Assembly: GCF_024806835.1 (NCBI RefSeq)
Contig: NZ_JANTYU010000004.1
Span: 310,001-374,000 of the forward strand
Direction of reading: 5' to 3'
Length of the DNA stretch: 64,000 bases
Source of the DNA: Xanthomonas sp. 3793
Lineage (GTDB): Bacteria > Pseudomonadota > Gammaproteobacteria > Xanthomonadales > Xanthomonadaceae
Position numbers and translations under genes: made by a program. Every line of letters starts with the position of its first letter. The first letter of the stretch is position 1. Shown here one piece after another: positions 8,955 through 17,125 of the stretch. Under the pieces are notes generated by a model. It did not search any database. It was not told the DNA's origin and worked only from the letters and a program-made list of their open reading frames with translations.

Positions 8955-9710
8955 ATGCCCACCCTTCCGTCTTCAGCCATCGTCCGCTGCGCCGCCATTG
9001 CCACCGTGCTTGCGCTGGGCGCCTGTGAGCGCGACACCGCATCCACCCCGTCATCGAGTGCCGGAGCGATCGCTGCCGCTGCAACCACGCCTGCCCGCAC
9101 CGCAGTGACCTTGCACTGCCCGGATCTGGACGATGCCACGCGCGAGGCCGCCGCCCTTGCCGCAGGCGCGGGCGATCGCGTGCGGCGCGTGGGCGCGCAT
9201 CGGCTGGAAGTGGCAACCGATGCAGGCACGCAGGTATTCGACGACAGCCCGCCCTACGATGCGCCGCTGGACGGCGCCGAGTACCGCTATTGCGATCGCC
9301 GCGATGCGTACGTGTTGCTGCATCACCGCGATGGCGACACGTTTTCCGGCGTGCTGATCGACACCCGCAGCGGCACGCAGCTCCCCGGCGGCACCCAGGT
9401 GGTGATCGCGCCGGATCGCAGCCGCTATCTGGCCGTTGCGCAACGCGACGGCATGGACGGCGAGCAGTGGCGCGTTGTGGATTTCAACAAGCGCGTGCTG
9501 ATCTCCACCACCAGCATGCTGCTCAGCCGGGATGGCACGACCGGCATCGCCGAACTGAGCGCACCGCAGTGGTTCGGTACGCAGCTGCAGGCGACCGCCA
9601 CCTGCCTGAGCGACGACACCCAGCACTGGCAAGTCCGTCTGGCCAACGCGCAAGGCGCCTGGAACTGGCAGCCGCGCCGCACGTGCGATGCCAGCGATGC
9701 AGACCGATGA
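8955..9710 (+). CDS. Putative lipoprotein
   Basis: 251 aa, no family recognised. The N terminus carries a lipobox LALGAC with Cys at about residue 24, then a Ser/Ala/Thr-rich tether of about 25 residues. The folded part has several cysteines (LHCPDL, YRYCDRRD, ATCLSDD, RRTCDAS) that could form disulfides, fitting a periplasm-facing lipoprotein. No Asp directly after the lipid Cys is seen (the next residue is Glu), so outer-membrane sorting is plausible. Its end overlaps the start region of the GRAM-domain gene. Confidence 0.7.
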   Translation: MPTLPSSAIVRCAAIATVLALGACERDTASTPSSSAGAIAAAATTPARTAVTLHCPDLDDATREAAALAAGAGDRVRRVGAHRLEVATDAGTQVFDDSPPYDAPLDGAEYRYCDRRDAYVLLHHRDGDTFSGVLIDTRSGTQLPGGTQVVIAPDRSRYLAVAQRDGMDGEQWRVVDFNKRVLISTTSMLLSRDGTTGIAELSAPQWFGTQLQATATCLSDDTQHWQVRLANAQGAWNWQPRRTCDASDADR

Positions 9711-10074
9711 CATGATGTTTGCAGGCGGCGGATTGCGTTCGATCCAACGCGCGGTGCTGCGCCAGGCGCCGGCCAATCTGCAGCGCGGAATCGAGGCCGT
9801 GGGCGGGCGCCTGATCCTCACTGCCGACGCGCTGCTGTTCCAGCCGCACACGTTCAATGTGCAAACGCGTTCGCTCGCCGTGCCGCTGAGCGCAATCGTG
9901 ACGCTGCAACCGCGCTGGACACGGTTGTTCGGGCTGCTGCCGGTGGCGCCGACATCGCTCGCCGTGCAGTTGGACAACGGCGATGAGCACCGCTTTGTGA
10001 TCGGCAAACGCCACCAATGGATTGCCGCCATTGCCGGCGCCCGTGACGCACTGAGCCAGGTCGAGCAGCCTTAG
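9697..10074 (+). CDS. GRAM-domain protein
   Basis: About 125 aa. The segment AVGGRLILTADALLFQPH, then LAVPLSAIVTLQPRW and LAVQLDNGDEHRFVIGKRHQWIAAI, is the beta-strand pattern of a GRAM domain, which in other proteins binds lipids or membranes. There is no signal peptide, so it is probably cytoplasmic or at the membrane surface. Starts at 9688, 9697, 9712 and 9715 are all in frame; all but the last overlap or touch the stop of the lipoprotein gene (9708-9710), suggesting coupling. Function unknown. Confidence 0.7.
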   Translation: MQTDDMMFAGGGLRSIQRAVLRQAPANLQRGIEAVGGRLILTADALLFQPHTFNVQTRSLAVPLSAIVTLQPRWTRLFGLLPVAPTSLAVQLDNGDEHRFVIGKRHQWIAAIAGARDALSQVEQP

Positions 10075-10285
10075 AACACCTGCGACCAATCGCAACCATC
10101 GCAGTCACGCATCAACGCGTTCCACCCCAGGTCGCAGTGCAAGCGTGACCCGCACTTAGGTTCATTGCCGAAGTTTGAACCGGGTGCACGCTCTGCATCC
10201 TGAGCACTCGCAGCACAGCTCGCGCCCCCCTAGCATCGCGCAGCGGCATCGTGGCCACATCCTTGCTTCGACTGAGGAACTGAAC

Positions 10286-11887
10286 ATGCTCCACTCCAGC
10301 TTGCGCATGCTGGCATGCGCGCTGTGCCTGTACGGCGGCGTCAGCGCACCGGCCCTGGCCGCCTTCGGATTCACCCGCAGTGGCGACCGCGTGGTGGTGG
10401 ACACCGGCGCCGAGCTGGTGTTTTCGGTCAATGCCAACAACGGCGACATCGTGTCGATGCGCTACCGCGACAACGAGCTGCAGACCACCGAATCGAAGGG
10501 CTCGCATATCGCCTCGGGCCTGGGCAGCGCCAGCGTGGACGCGCGCGTGGTCGGCGGGGCGATCGTGGTGTCGGCCAAGGCCGGCGATCTGACCCAGTAC
10601 TACATCGCACGCAAGGGCCGTAATGCGATCTACATGGCCACCTACGCACCGACCCTGCTACCGGTGGGCGAGCTGCGCTTCATCGCGCGCCTGAACGTCG
10701 CCAGGTTGCCTAACGCGCAACAGGAACCCGACTCCAATGTCGGCAGCGTGATCGAAGGCGAAGACGTCTTCCTGCTGCCGGACGGGCGCACCAGCTCCAA
10801 GTTCTATTCGGCGCGCCGCATGATCGACGACCAGGTGCATGGGGTCAGCGGCTCGGGGGTTGCGGTGTTCATGCTGATGGGCAACCGCGAGCGCAGTTCC
10901 GGCGGACCGTTCTTCAAGGACATCGCCACGCAAAAGACCCGCGTGACGCATGAGCTCTACAACTACATGTATTCCGACCACACCCAGACCGAAGCGTTTC
11001 GCGGCGGCCTGCATGGCGTCTACGGCCTGTTGTTTACCGATGGCGGCGCACCGAACAGTGCGCAGCTGAGCACCGACTTCGTCGATGCCACGCTGGGGGT
11101 GAGCGGCTATCTGGCCGGCAGCGGGCGCGGTGCGGTGAGCGGCCGGGTCGGCGGCGTGCTGTCCGGGCAACCAGCCGTGATCGGCTTGCGCAACGACCAG
11201 GCGCAGTACTGGGCCACCGCCAACGGCAGCGGCGATTATCAGGTTGCCGGCGTGCGGCCGGGCCGCTACCGCATGACCCTGTACCAGAACGAGCTGGAAG
11301 TGGCGCAACGCGAGGTGGAAGTCTTCGCCAATGCCACCGCGCAGGTGGCCTTGCAGGCCGTGGCCTTGCCGGGCACGGTGAAATGGCAGATCGGTGTGCC
11401 CGACGGCACGCCGGCCGGATTTCGCCATGCCGACCTGCTGCCGCGTGCGCATCCGTCCGACACCCGCATGCGCTGGGCGCCGGTCACTTACAGTGTAGGA
11501 TCGAGCAGCGTGGGGAGTTTTCCCGCCGTGCAGTGGCGCAGCATCAACACCCCGACCCGCATCGACTTCACCCTGGCATCCAATGACGTCCGTAGCTATC
11601 GCCTGCGGATCTTCGTGCCGCTGGCGCAGGTTGGCGCGCGCCCGCAGGTTGCCGTCAACGCACGCTGGAATGGACCGCTTCCTGCCGCCCCCAACCAGCC
11701 CAAGACGCGTGGCATCACCCGTGGCACCACGCGCGGCAACAACACGCTGTATGAGGTGGACATCCCCGCCGCGGCGCTGCAGGCCGGCAGCAACCGCATC
11801 GAGATCGGGCTTGCATCCGGATCGCCGGATAACGGCTACCTCAGCCCGGCGGTCGTGTTCGACAGCATCCAGTTGGTGGCGCTGTAG
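10286..11887 (+). CDS. Rhamnogalacturonan lyase (polysaccharide lyase family 4)
   Basis: Secreted enzyme of 533 aa expected to cleave the rhamnogalacturonan I backbone of pectin by beta-elimination. Signal peptide at residues 1-25 (ending APALAAFG). The N-terminal catalytic beta-sandwich has the PL4 pattern FGFTRSGDRVVVDTGAELVF, with KFYSARRMIDDQVHGVSG and HELYNYMYSDHTQTEAFRGG further on. A fibronectin-like domain (SGRVGGVLSGQPAVIGLRN to about residue 370) and a C-terminal carbohydrate-binding-like domain (VKWQIGVPDGTPAGF to the end) complete the RhiE layout. It lies beside two GH12 endoglucanases, a plant wall degradation block. A strong hairpin follows. Confidence 0.9.
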   Translation: MLHSSLRMLACALCLYGGVSAPALAAFGFTRSGDRVVVDTGAELVFSVNANNGDIVSMRYRDNELQTTESKGSHIASGLGSASVDARVVGGAIVVSAKAGDLTQYYIARKGRNAIYMATYAPTLLPVGELRFIARLNVARLPNAQQEPDSNVGSVIEGEDVFLLPDGRTSSKFYSARRMIDDQVHGVSGSGVAVFMLMGNRERSSGGPFFKDIATQKTRVTHELYNYMYSDHTQTEAFRGGLHGVYGLLFTDGGAPNSAQLSTDFVDATLGVSGYLAGSGRGAVSGRVGGVLSGQPAVIGLRNDQAQYWATANGSGDYQVAGVRPGRYRMTLYQNELEVAQREVEVFANATAQVALQAVALPGTVKWQIGVPDGTPAGFRHADLLPRAHPSDTRMRWAPVTYSVGSSSVGSFPAVQWRSINTPTRIDFTLASNDVRSYRLRIFVPLAQVGARPQVAVNARWNGPLPAAPNQPKTRGITRGTTRGNNTLYEVDIPAAALQAGSNRIEIGLASGSPDNGYLSPAVVFDSIQLVAL

Positions 11888-11913
11888 ATCGTCGCGCGTG
11901 CCGGCAACGCCTG

Positions 11914-11955
11914 CATGGCCACCGCTGCACGAACGCAGCTGCAGTGGTGGCCATG
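11914..11955. terminator. Hairpin between convergent rhamnogalacturonan lyase and GH12 genes
   Basis: A 16-bp stem (11914-11929 with 11940-11955) with one G-T wobble and a 10-nt loop. There is only a weak T stretch after it on the plus strand. Position between convergent genes suggests bidirectional termination. Confidence 0.5.
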
Positions 11956-12073
11956 GTTCGAGTTGGCGCGGCCATCGTGTGATGCTGGTGCATTGCGCGT
12001 TGCGCGCAGGCGCCATGCCTTACAACGCTGCATGCAGCAACCGCGTCACCGCAGCATAGGCGAATTGCCGCGC

Positions 12074-12865
12074 TTATTTCGCCGCGATCGAACCGGTCAG
12101 CGATACCGACCCCATCCCGCCGGTGACCTCGAAACCGCCCTCCACCACCTGCAGATACAGATCGCTGCTGTAGCGACCGTCGCCACCGCGTAGCGCCTGC
12201 AACCTGGTCAAAAATGCCTTGACGTCGACATTGAGGCTGCCCTTGGCCGGAAGCGCATTGCTGTTACCGGCGCTGCCATGCGGAATGAACGTATAGACGT
12301 AGTAGCCGGCGGCCGAATTATTGCCTTCCCACAGATCGTAGGTCACACCGCCGGAGCTGAATGCATTGGACGCAGTCAACGTGCCCAGCGGGTAGGAATT
12401 GTTGGCACCCCAGATCATCACTTCCAGCTGCGGATTGCCCTTGCTGGTGTCCTTGCGAAAAAACAGATCGTAGGCAAAGTCGCCGGTCTGTCCGCTGCCC
12501 TTGGTGGTAAAGGCCAGCGTGCCGCTCAGGCTGCCTACCTTCGAGACCTGATGCGGGAAATAGCTGTCGGTGGCCGGGTTCATCGTGTAATGCCAGCCGC
12601 GACAGATCGCCGGATATCCGTACAACTGCCCGCTGGGCAAGTTATAGGTGACGGTCAGGCTGGGTGTGCTGCCGGAGCCGAACGTCGCCTTGATGTTGTT
12701 GGTGTTGTCGTTGAAATTATTGTTGTAAGCGTATTGCGTGCCATAGACCTTGGTCTCGCCGGTCGCGGCGCTGGCGCTGGAGGCGACCAGTACCAGGGCC
12801 AGTGCAGCGGCGCGCGGCAAAACGCCGCAACGCAAGGACAGACGGAAACGAGCGTGCACGTGCAT
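12074..12865 (-). CDS. GH12 endoglucanase / xyloglucanase (first of tandem pair)
   Basis: Secreted glycoside hydrolase family 12 enzyme, 263 aa, expected to cut beta-1,4-glucan or xyloglucan. Signal peptide at residues 1-33 (ALALVLVASSASA). The GH12 core shows NPQLEVMIWG with nucleophile Glu near 148, VTYDLWEGNN, and GGFEVTGG with the second catalytic Glu near 246. The start is ATG 12865; the frame stays open upstream but nothing before the signal peptide looks coded. It is a paralogue of the gene at 13211-14026 in the same orientation. Xanthomonas genomes annotate such genes as cellulase S. Confidence 0.88.
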   Translation of the reverse strand: MHVHARFRLSLRCGVLPRAAALALVLVASSASAATGETKVYGTQYAYNNNFNDNTNNIKATFGSGSTPSLTVTYNLPSGQLYGYPAICRGWHYTMNPATDSYFPHQVSKVGSLSGTLAFTTKGSGQTGDFAYDLFFRKDTSKGNPQLEVMIWGANNSYPLGTLTASNAFSSGGVTYDLWEGNNSAAGYYVYTFIPHGSAGNSNALPAKGSLNVDVKAFLTRLQALRGGDGRYSSDLYLQVVEGGFEVTGGMGSVSLTGSIAAK

Positions 12866-13210
12866 GAGGTGAACTCCGATGATGGATGGATGGCCACGCT
12901 CGCCATCTGGCAACACGCCAGCGGGTGGGCGATGACCGTGGACACATCCGGCGCAATGACGCCTTCGCGCCACGCCGAATGCCCGCGCACTGACGGGGCG
13001 CGAACATGGCCATCCCTGCAGACCGATCACCGTGGCCTCGTCCGATGCGCGACGCATGCGTTTGCATGCGCCGCCCAAACGACCACATCGTTGTTCGATA
13101 CGGCATCTTTCAGCGGCAGCCGCCATCGGGTCGCAGCGCGCAGACCACTGCCCATACACGCCTGCATGGACCGACCGCTGCGCTGACGGCCCATGCGCGA
13201 CGCATGGGGC

Positions 13211-14026
13211 TTACTTGGCATCCATGGTGGCGCTGACCTTGGCCCAGCCATTGCCGCGCACCACTTCAAACCCCGCTTCGGCCGCATGCAGATACATGCT
13301 GTTGTTGTAACGGCCGTCCTTGGACCGGTTGTTCTGCAGCCAGGTCAGGAACGGCTTGGCATCGATGTTGAGATTGCCGCTGGTCTTGAGCGTCGGCTGG
13401 CCGGCGGTACCGGTCGGGATGAAGGTGTAGACGTAATAGCCGGCCCCGGAGTTGAAGCCTTCCCACAGATCGAAGGTGCGCCCGCCCGCAGTGATCACCT
13501 TGGTGGCGGTGACGGTGCCGATCGGCCAGGAGTTATGGTCGCCCCAGATCATCACTTCCAGCTGCGGGTTGCCCTTGGCGGTGTCCCAGCGGAAGAAGAT
13601 GTCGTAGGCAAAGTCGCCCGCCAGGTTGGTGCCGCCGGCGCTGTAGGTGAACTTGAACGGCAGCGAGGAAATCGAGGAAATCTGTTTGGGGAACAACGTG
13701 TCGGTGGTCGGATTCCAGTCGTAATGCCAGCCGCGCACGATCGCCGGATACCCGTACAGGTTGTAGTCGGCGAAGTTGAAGGTGACGGTGAGCTCCGGCG
13801 TGCTACCGGTGCCGAAGGTGCCCTGGATGATGTTGTTGGGATCGTTGAAATTGTTGACCCATGCATAGTGGTTGCCAAAGATCTTGTACGGCCCGGCCAG
13901 CGCCGCCGGTGCCAGCGCTACCAGGCCGATTGCCAGCGCGGCCTTCCACCAGCGCGATGCGCGCCGCCGTGTGGTGGGCGCCTGCGCAGCGGTCTGCGTG
14001 AGGGTGTTGGATGGGGTGGTGTGCAT
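13211..14026 (-). CDS. GH12 endoglucanase / xyloglucanase (second of tandem pair)
   Basis: 271 aa, same family and order of motifs as its neighbour: NPQLEVMIWG with nucleophile Glu near 157, RTFDLWEGFNSGAGYYVY, and AGFEVVRGNG with acid/base Glu near 254. The signal peptide is unusually long: an N-terminal region of about 28 residues with an Arg-rich RRRASRWWK before the hydrophobic core (AALAIGLVALAPAALAG). It does not fit a twin-arginine consensus. The two proteins differ clearly through the mature region (for example GDHNSWPIG against GANNSYPLG), so the duplication is old. A gap of about 345 bp separates them and probably contains the promoter of the 12074 gene. Confidence 0.9.
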   Translation of the reverse strand: MHTTPSNTLTQTAAQAPTTRRRASRWWKAALAIGLVALAPAALAGPYKIFGNHYAWVNNFNDPNNIIQGTFGTGSTPELTVTFNFADYNLYGYPAIVRGWHYDWNPTTDTLFPKQISSISSLPFKFTYSAGGTNLAGDFAYDIFFRWDTAKGNPQLEVMIWGDHNSWPIGTVTATKVITAGGRTFDLWEGFNSGAGYYVYTFIPTGTAGQPTLKTSGNLNIDAKPFLTWLQNNRSKDGRYNNSMYLHAAEAGFEVVRGNGWAKVSATMDAK

Positions 14027-14511
14027 GTGGACTCTCCATGGTGTTCGGCGCGACGGCGCCAGTGCGGCGCTCCCGGGACCGCCCTGCAGCGGTTGCGGCC
14101 GACCCTAGCAGCGGCGCCGCGACAGGAGCTATAGCGATTCCGGCAGGACAGCCCCGCCAAGCACGATAACGGGCGCTACCTTGCAGCCCGAACGTGTCCT
14201 GATCCTCAGTTCGCCACCATTGGCCCCGCCAGGCGCCATGTACCGCTCAGTGTTCCGGCCCGGGCTGGCACGCAAATGGTGCAGAGCCACATGCCTCCCC
14301 GGCCTGCGCCGGCCTGGTGGCCGCCCGGTGGCCGGTGACGTGGCCGCATCTCGCCAGGCACTTGGCCGCTCGGGCAGGCCGTAGACGGCTGCCTGGCCAG
14401 GGCCAGGGCTGGGTCCGGCGCAGGCAGTCAGCCGATGGGTCTACGCGCCAGGCGGGTTTTGCGATAGCGTTTGCACTTATAGAGACGACGCAATAGCCGG
14501 AGGGGGCGACG
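14027..14511. other. Intergenic region, no gene seen
   Basis: About 485 bp between divergently transcribed GH12 and DegV genes. It must hold both promoters. No open frame with a recognisable protein, repeat or structured RNA stood out. A GGAGGGGG Shine-Dalgarno for the DegV gene lies at its right end. Confidence 0.5.
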
Positions 14512-15456
14512 ATGCGCATCGGAATCGTGGTGGACAGTGCGTGCGATCTGCCGCAGGACTTCATCCAACGCAACAACGTGATCGTGCTGCCGATCAGCGT
14601 CCGCATCGGCGAAGCCGTGCTGGCCGATCACCGCGATGAAGAGGCCACGCTGAGCTTTCTGCAGGCGCATGTGGCCGAACGCGGACATGAGGCGGAAACC
14701 ACGCCGTTTTCGGTCAACCAGATCCGCGATCTGTTCCTGCAGCGCCTGGTCATCGATTACGACCACGTGTTCTGCCTGACCATCTCCAAGCTGCGCAGCC
14801 AGATCTACGACAACGCCATGCAGGCCAGCTTCGCGATCCTCAACGACTACAAGCCGATCCGTCAGGCCGCAGGCCACAGCTCGCCGTTCGCGTTGCGCGT
14901 GATCGATACCTTGAACCTGTTCGCCGGCCAGGGCATCACCGCAGTGGAAGCGGTGCGCCTGCGCGAGCAGGGCCAGGGCGTGGCGGCGATCCGCGCGCGG
15001 CTGGAGCAACTGGCCGAGCACACCTATGGCTACATGATTCCGCGCGATCTGTATTACCTGCGTGCGCGCGCACGCACCAAGGGCGATCGCAGCGTGGGTC
15101 TGATCGGCGCCGCGCTGGGCAGCGCGCTGGATATCAAGCCGGTGCTGCGCGCGTATCGCGGCGTCACCGAACCGGTGGCCAAGCTCAAGGGCTTCGAGCC
15201 GTCGGCCGAAAAACTGTTCGGCTTCACCGTGCGCAAGCTCCGCGAGGGCCTGATGACACCCACCGTGTGCGTGGGCTATGGCGGCGAGCTGGCCGAGCTG
15301 CACGCCCTGCCTGGCTATGCCGCGTTGCAGGCCGCCTGCCAGAGCCAGGGCGTGGAACTGTTCGAAAGCGTGATGAGCCTGACCGGCATGGTCAACGTGG
15401 GCAAGGGCGCGCTGGCGGTGGCCTTCGCCGCCGAACCGCATGGTTTTTCTGCCTGA
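14512..15456 (+). CDS. DegV family protein (fatty-acid binding)
   Basis: 314 aa, full-length DegV fold. N-terminal GIVVDSACDLPQDFI and PISVRIGE, TPFSVNQIRDLF, CLTISKLRSQIYDNA and DTLNLFAGQG follow the family order; the C-terminal domain has YYLRARARTKGDRSVG. DegV proteins bind a fatty acyl chain, and in Firmicutes the FakB members serve fatty acid kinase FakA. No fakA-like gene is visible here, so the role is open. Start ATG 14512 has an excellent Shine-Dalgarno (GGAGGGGG). It stands alone upstream of a small hypothetical gene. Confidence 0.9.
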   Translation: MRIGIVVDSACDLPQDFIQRNNVIVLPISVRIGEAVLADHRDEEATLSFLQAHVAERGHEAETTPFSVNQIRDLFLQRLVIDYDHVFCLTISKLRSQIYDNAMQASFAILNDYKPIRQAAGHSSPFALRVIDTLNLFAGQGITAVEAVRLREQGQGVAAIRARLEQLAEHTYGYMIPRDLYYLRARARTKGDRSVGLIGAALGSALDIKPVLRAYRGVTEPVAKLKGFEPSAEKLFGFTVRKLREGLMTPTVCVGYGGELAELHALPGYAALQAACQSQGVELFESVMSLTGMVNVGKGALAVAFAAEPHGFSA

Positions 15457-15542
15457 AGCAAGCGCTTGACGGCACGCGGCCTTCGACGGCGTTCTCACCC
15501 CGCCTCGGCTAGTGTGCCGCCGTCATTCAACGGAGTGTGTCC

Positions 15543-15881
15543 ATGCCTGTCAGCTACTCGATCAGCCTGCCCGACCCCAAGCTCGCCCGCGGCAGCGCGC
15601 CATCGGTGAGCTTCACCGCCAACGGCGCCGAGGCGTTCGCCGAACAGTTGCAGGCCGCACTGCGTGATCCGGCCTGGTTCGATCGCTGGCGCCAGCTCCA
15701 GGCCGACCCGGACGAGGTGGACCCCGCACTGGGCATCACCGATCCGTCGGCCACCGTCACCGGCAAGCAGGACGATCTGCGCATCGACCTGGTCGCCACC
15801 ACCAGCATCCCCGGCGACCTGTTCAAACAGCGCATGCAGGCCCTGGCCGGCCATCACTGGGAAATGCGCGACGTGCGTTGA
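15543..15881 (+). CDS. Conserved hypothetical protein
   Basis: 112 aa, no family recognised. No signal peptide or membrane segment. Composition is ordinary for a small soluble protein, with VSFTANGAEAFAEQLQAAL and DLRIDLVATTSIPGDLFKQR suggesting an alpha/beta fold. ATG 15543 was chosen over GTG 15537 because GGAG lies 7 nt ahead of it. It follows the DegV gene by 86 bp in the same direction, so co-transcription is possible. Codon use matches its neighbours, so I believe it is a real gene. Confidence 0.7.
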   Translation: MPVSYSISLPDPKLARGSAPSVSFTANGAEAFAEQLQAALRDPAWFDRWRQLQADPDEVDPALGITDPSATVTGKQDDLRIDLVATTSIPGDLFKQRMQALAGHHWEMRDVR

Positions 15882-15920
15882 CGGTGTGCGCCGCCATGCT
15901 TCACGCGTGGCGGCGCGCGC

Positions 15921-16841
15921 TCATGCCCGCGCCAATGCGCGACGTGGCCAGCGCCATTTGAGATTCACCGCCAGCGTGCCGAGCACGATCAGGGTCAGGC
16001 CTAGCCATTGCACCGGCACCAGCGCGTGGCCATACAGCAGATAATCCAGCAGCAGCGTGACCAGCGGGTACACGAAGGCCAGTACCGCGATCGTGGCCAC
16101 CGGCAGATGCCGGTACGCCGAATAAAACAACACATACACGATCCCGCTGTGGATCACGCCCAGGCCCACCAGCCACACCCAATGCATGCCCGGATGCAAC
16201 GCGGCACTGCTCGAAAATCCGGCCAGCAGCACCGTCCCGACCCAGCACTGCACCGTGACCACCGCCAACGGCCGCTCGCGACTGATGCGTCGCGACATCA
16301 ACAAGGATGCGCCGCATAGCAGGGCCGCCAGCAGGGTCAGCGCAATCCCGAGCAGATAGCCGCGGTCGGCCGCCTGCCACAGCCGCGCCGGATCGGCCGA
16401 ACACGCCACGCCCACAAACGCCAGCAGCGTCCAGCCCAGATCGGCGCGCCGCGTGCGCTCGCCCTGCAGCAACGCCGCCAGGATCAGCATCACGAACGGA
16501 AACACGTGATACACCATCGTCGCCACGCCGATCGACGAGCGCGCCATGCCGGCGAACAATGCCACCCAGTTCAACACCAGCAGCACACCACTGATCGCCG
16601 CATCGCGCACCAACGCGCGCTCGTGCCACAGCCCGCGCAACTGCCCGCCGATCAAGCCGCAGACGGTGAGAAACAATGCACCGAACAGGCAGCGATAGAA
16701 CACCGCCGTTACCGGGTCCTGCCCGCTCTCGTGCACGAATACGCCAACCGACCCGATCAACACTTCGGCAACCAGCAACTGCCAGAGCGCACGGCGCGAC
16801 GCGCCTGCCGATGCGCGCCAAGCGGCAGGCGCCGCGCTCAT
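15921..16841 (-). CDS. DMT/EamA family transporter
   Basis: 306 aa with ten predicted membrane segments and two EamA repeats (about residues 20-145 and 160-296). The second repeat ends with VLAFVYPLVTLLLDYLLYGHALV, the typical EamA ending. Such proteins export amino acids or other small metabolites. ATG 16841 is preceded by GGAG at a good distance; an upstream in-frame start at 16883 lacks this. It is divergent from a MocR-type regulator, and such regulators often control the neighbouring transporter, so a metabolite efflux role under that control is inferred. Confidence 0.85.
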   Translation of the reverse strand: MSAAPAAWRASAGASRRALWQLLVAEVLIGSVGVFVHESGQDPVTAVFYRCLFGALFLTVCGLIGGQLRGLWHERALVRDAAISGVLLVLNWVALFAGMARSSIGVATMVYHVFPFVMLILAALLQGERTRRADLGWTLLAFVGVACSADPARLWQAADRGYLLGIALTLLAALLCGASLLMSRRISRERPLAVVTVQCWVGTVLLAGFSSSAALHPGMHWVWLVGLGVIHSGIVYVLFYSAYRHLPVATIAVLAFVYPLVTLLLDYLLYGHALVPVQWLGLTLIVLGTLAVNLKWRWPRRALARA

Positions 16842-17125
16842 GCAACGCTCCGGTCGCACGCGGCCTGCCTGTCGCAGCGCCAATGCCTGCGATTGCCCGA
16901 TGTGGCGGCGTCGCTGCGCTGCACGCGCGATCGCGCAGCGCAGACGCAGTGGCGATGCGTACCAACCAGAACAACAGCGGCGATATAGACACTAGGCACG
17001 ATCGACCTCACAGGCAGGACAGAGGCCCGACGCATTCATCGGGCACGTTCAGTCTGCAGTGCCATGCGCGACCATGACAGATTCAGATACCCTGCAAGTT
17101 GACCAGTACAGATGGAGCCGGAAGC

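Noticed and set aside
10075-10285. Possible PIP box (TTCGB-N15-TTCGB) for HrpX control of the plant wall enzymes
   Set aside because: Only isolated TTCG words were seen, none at the required spacing. The same held for the regions before the GH12 and pectate lyase genes.
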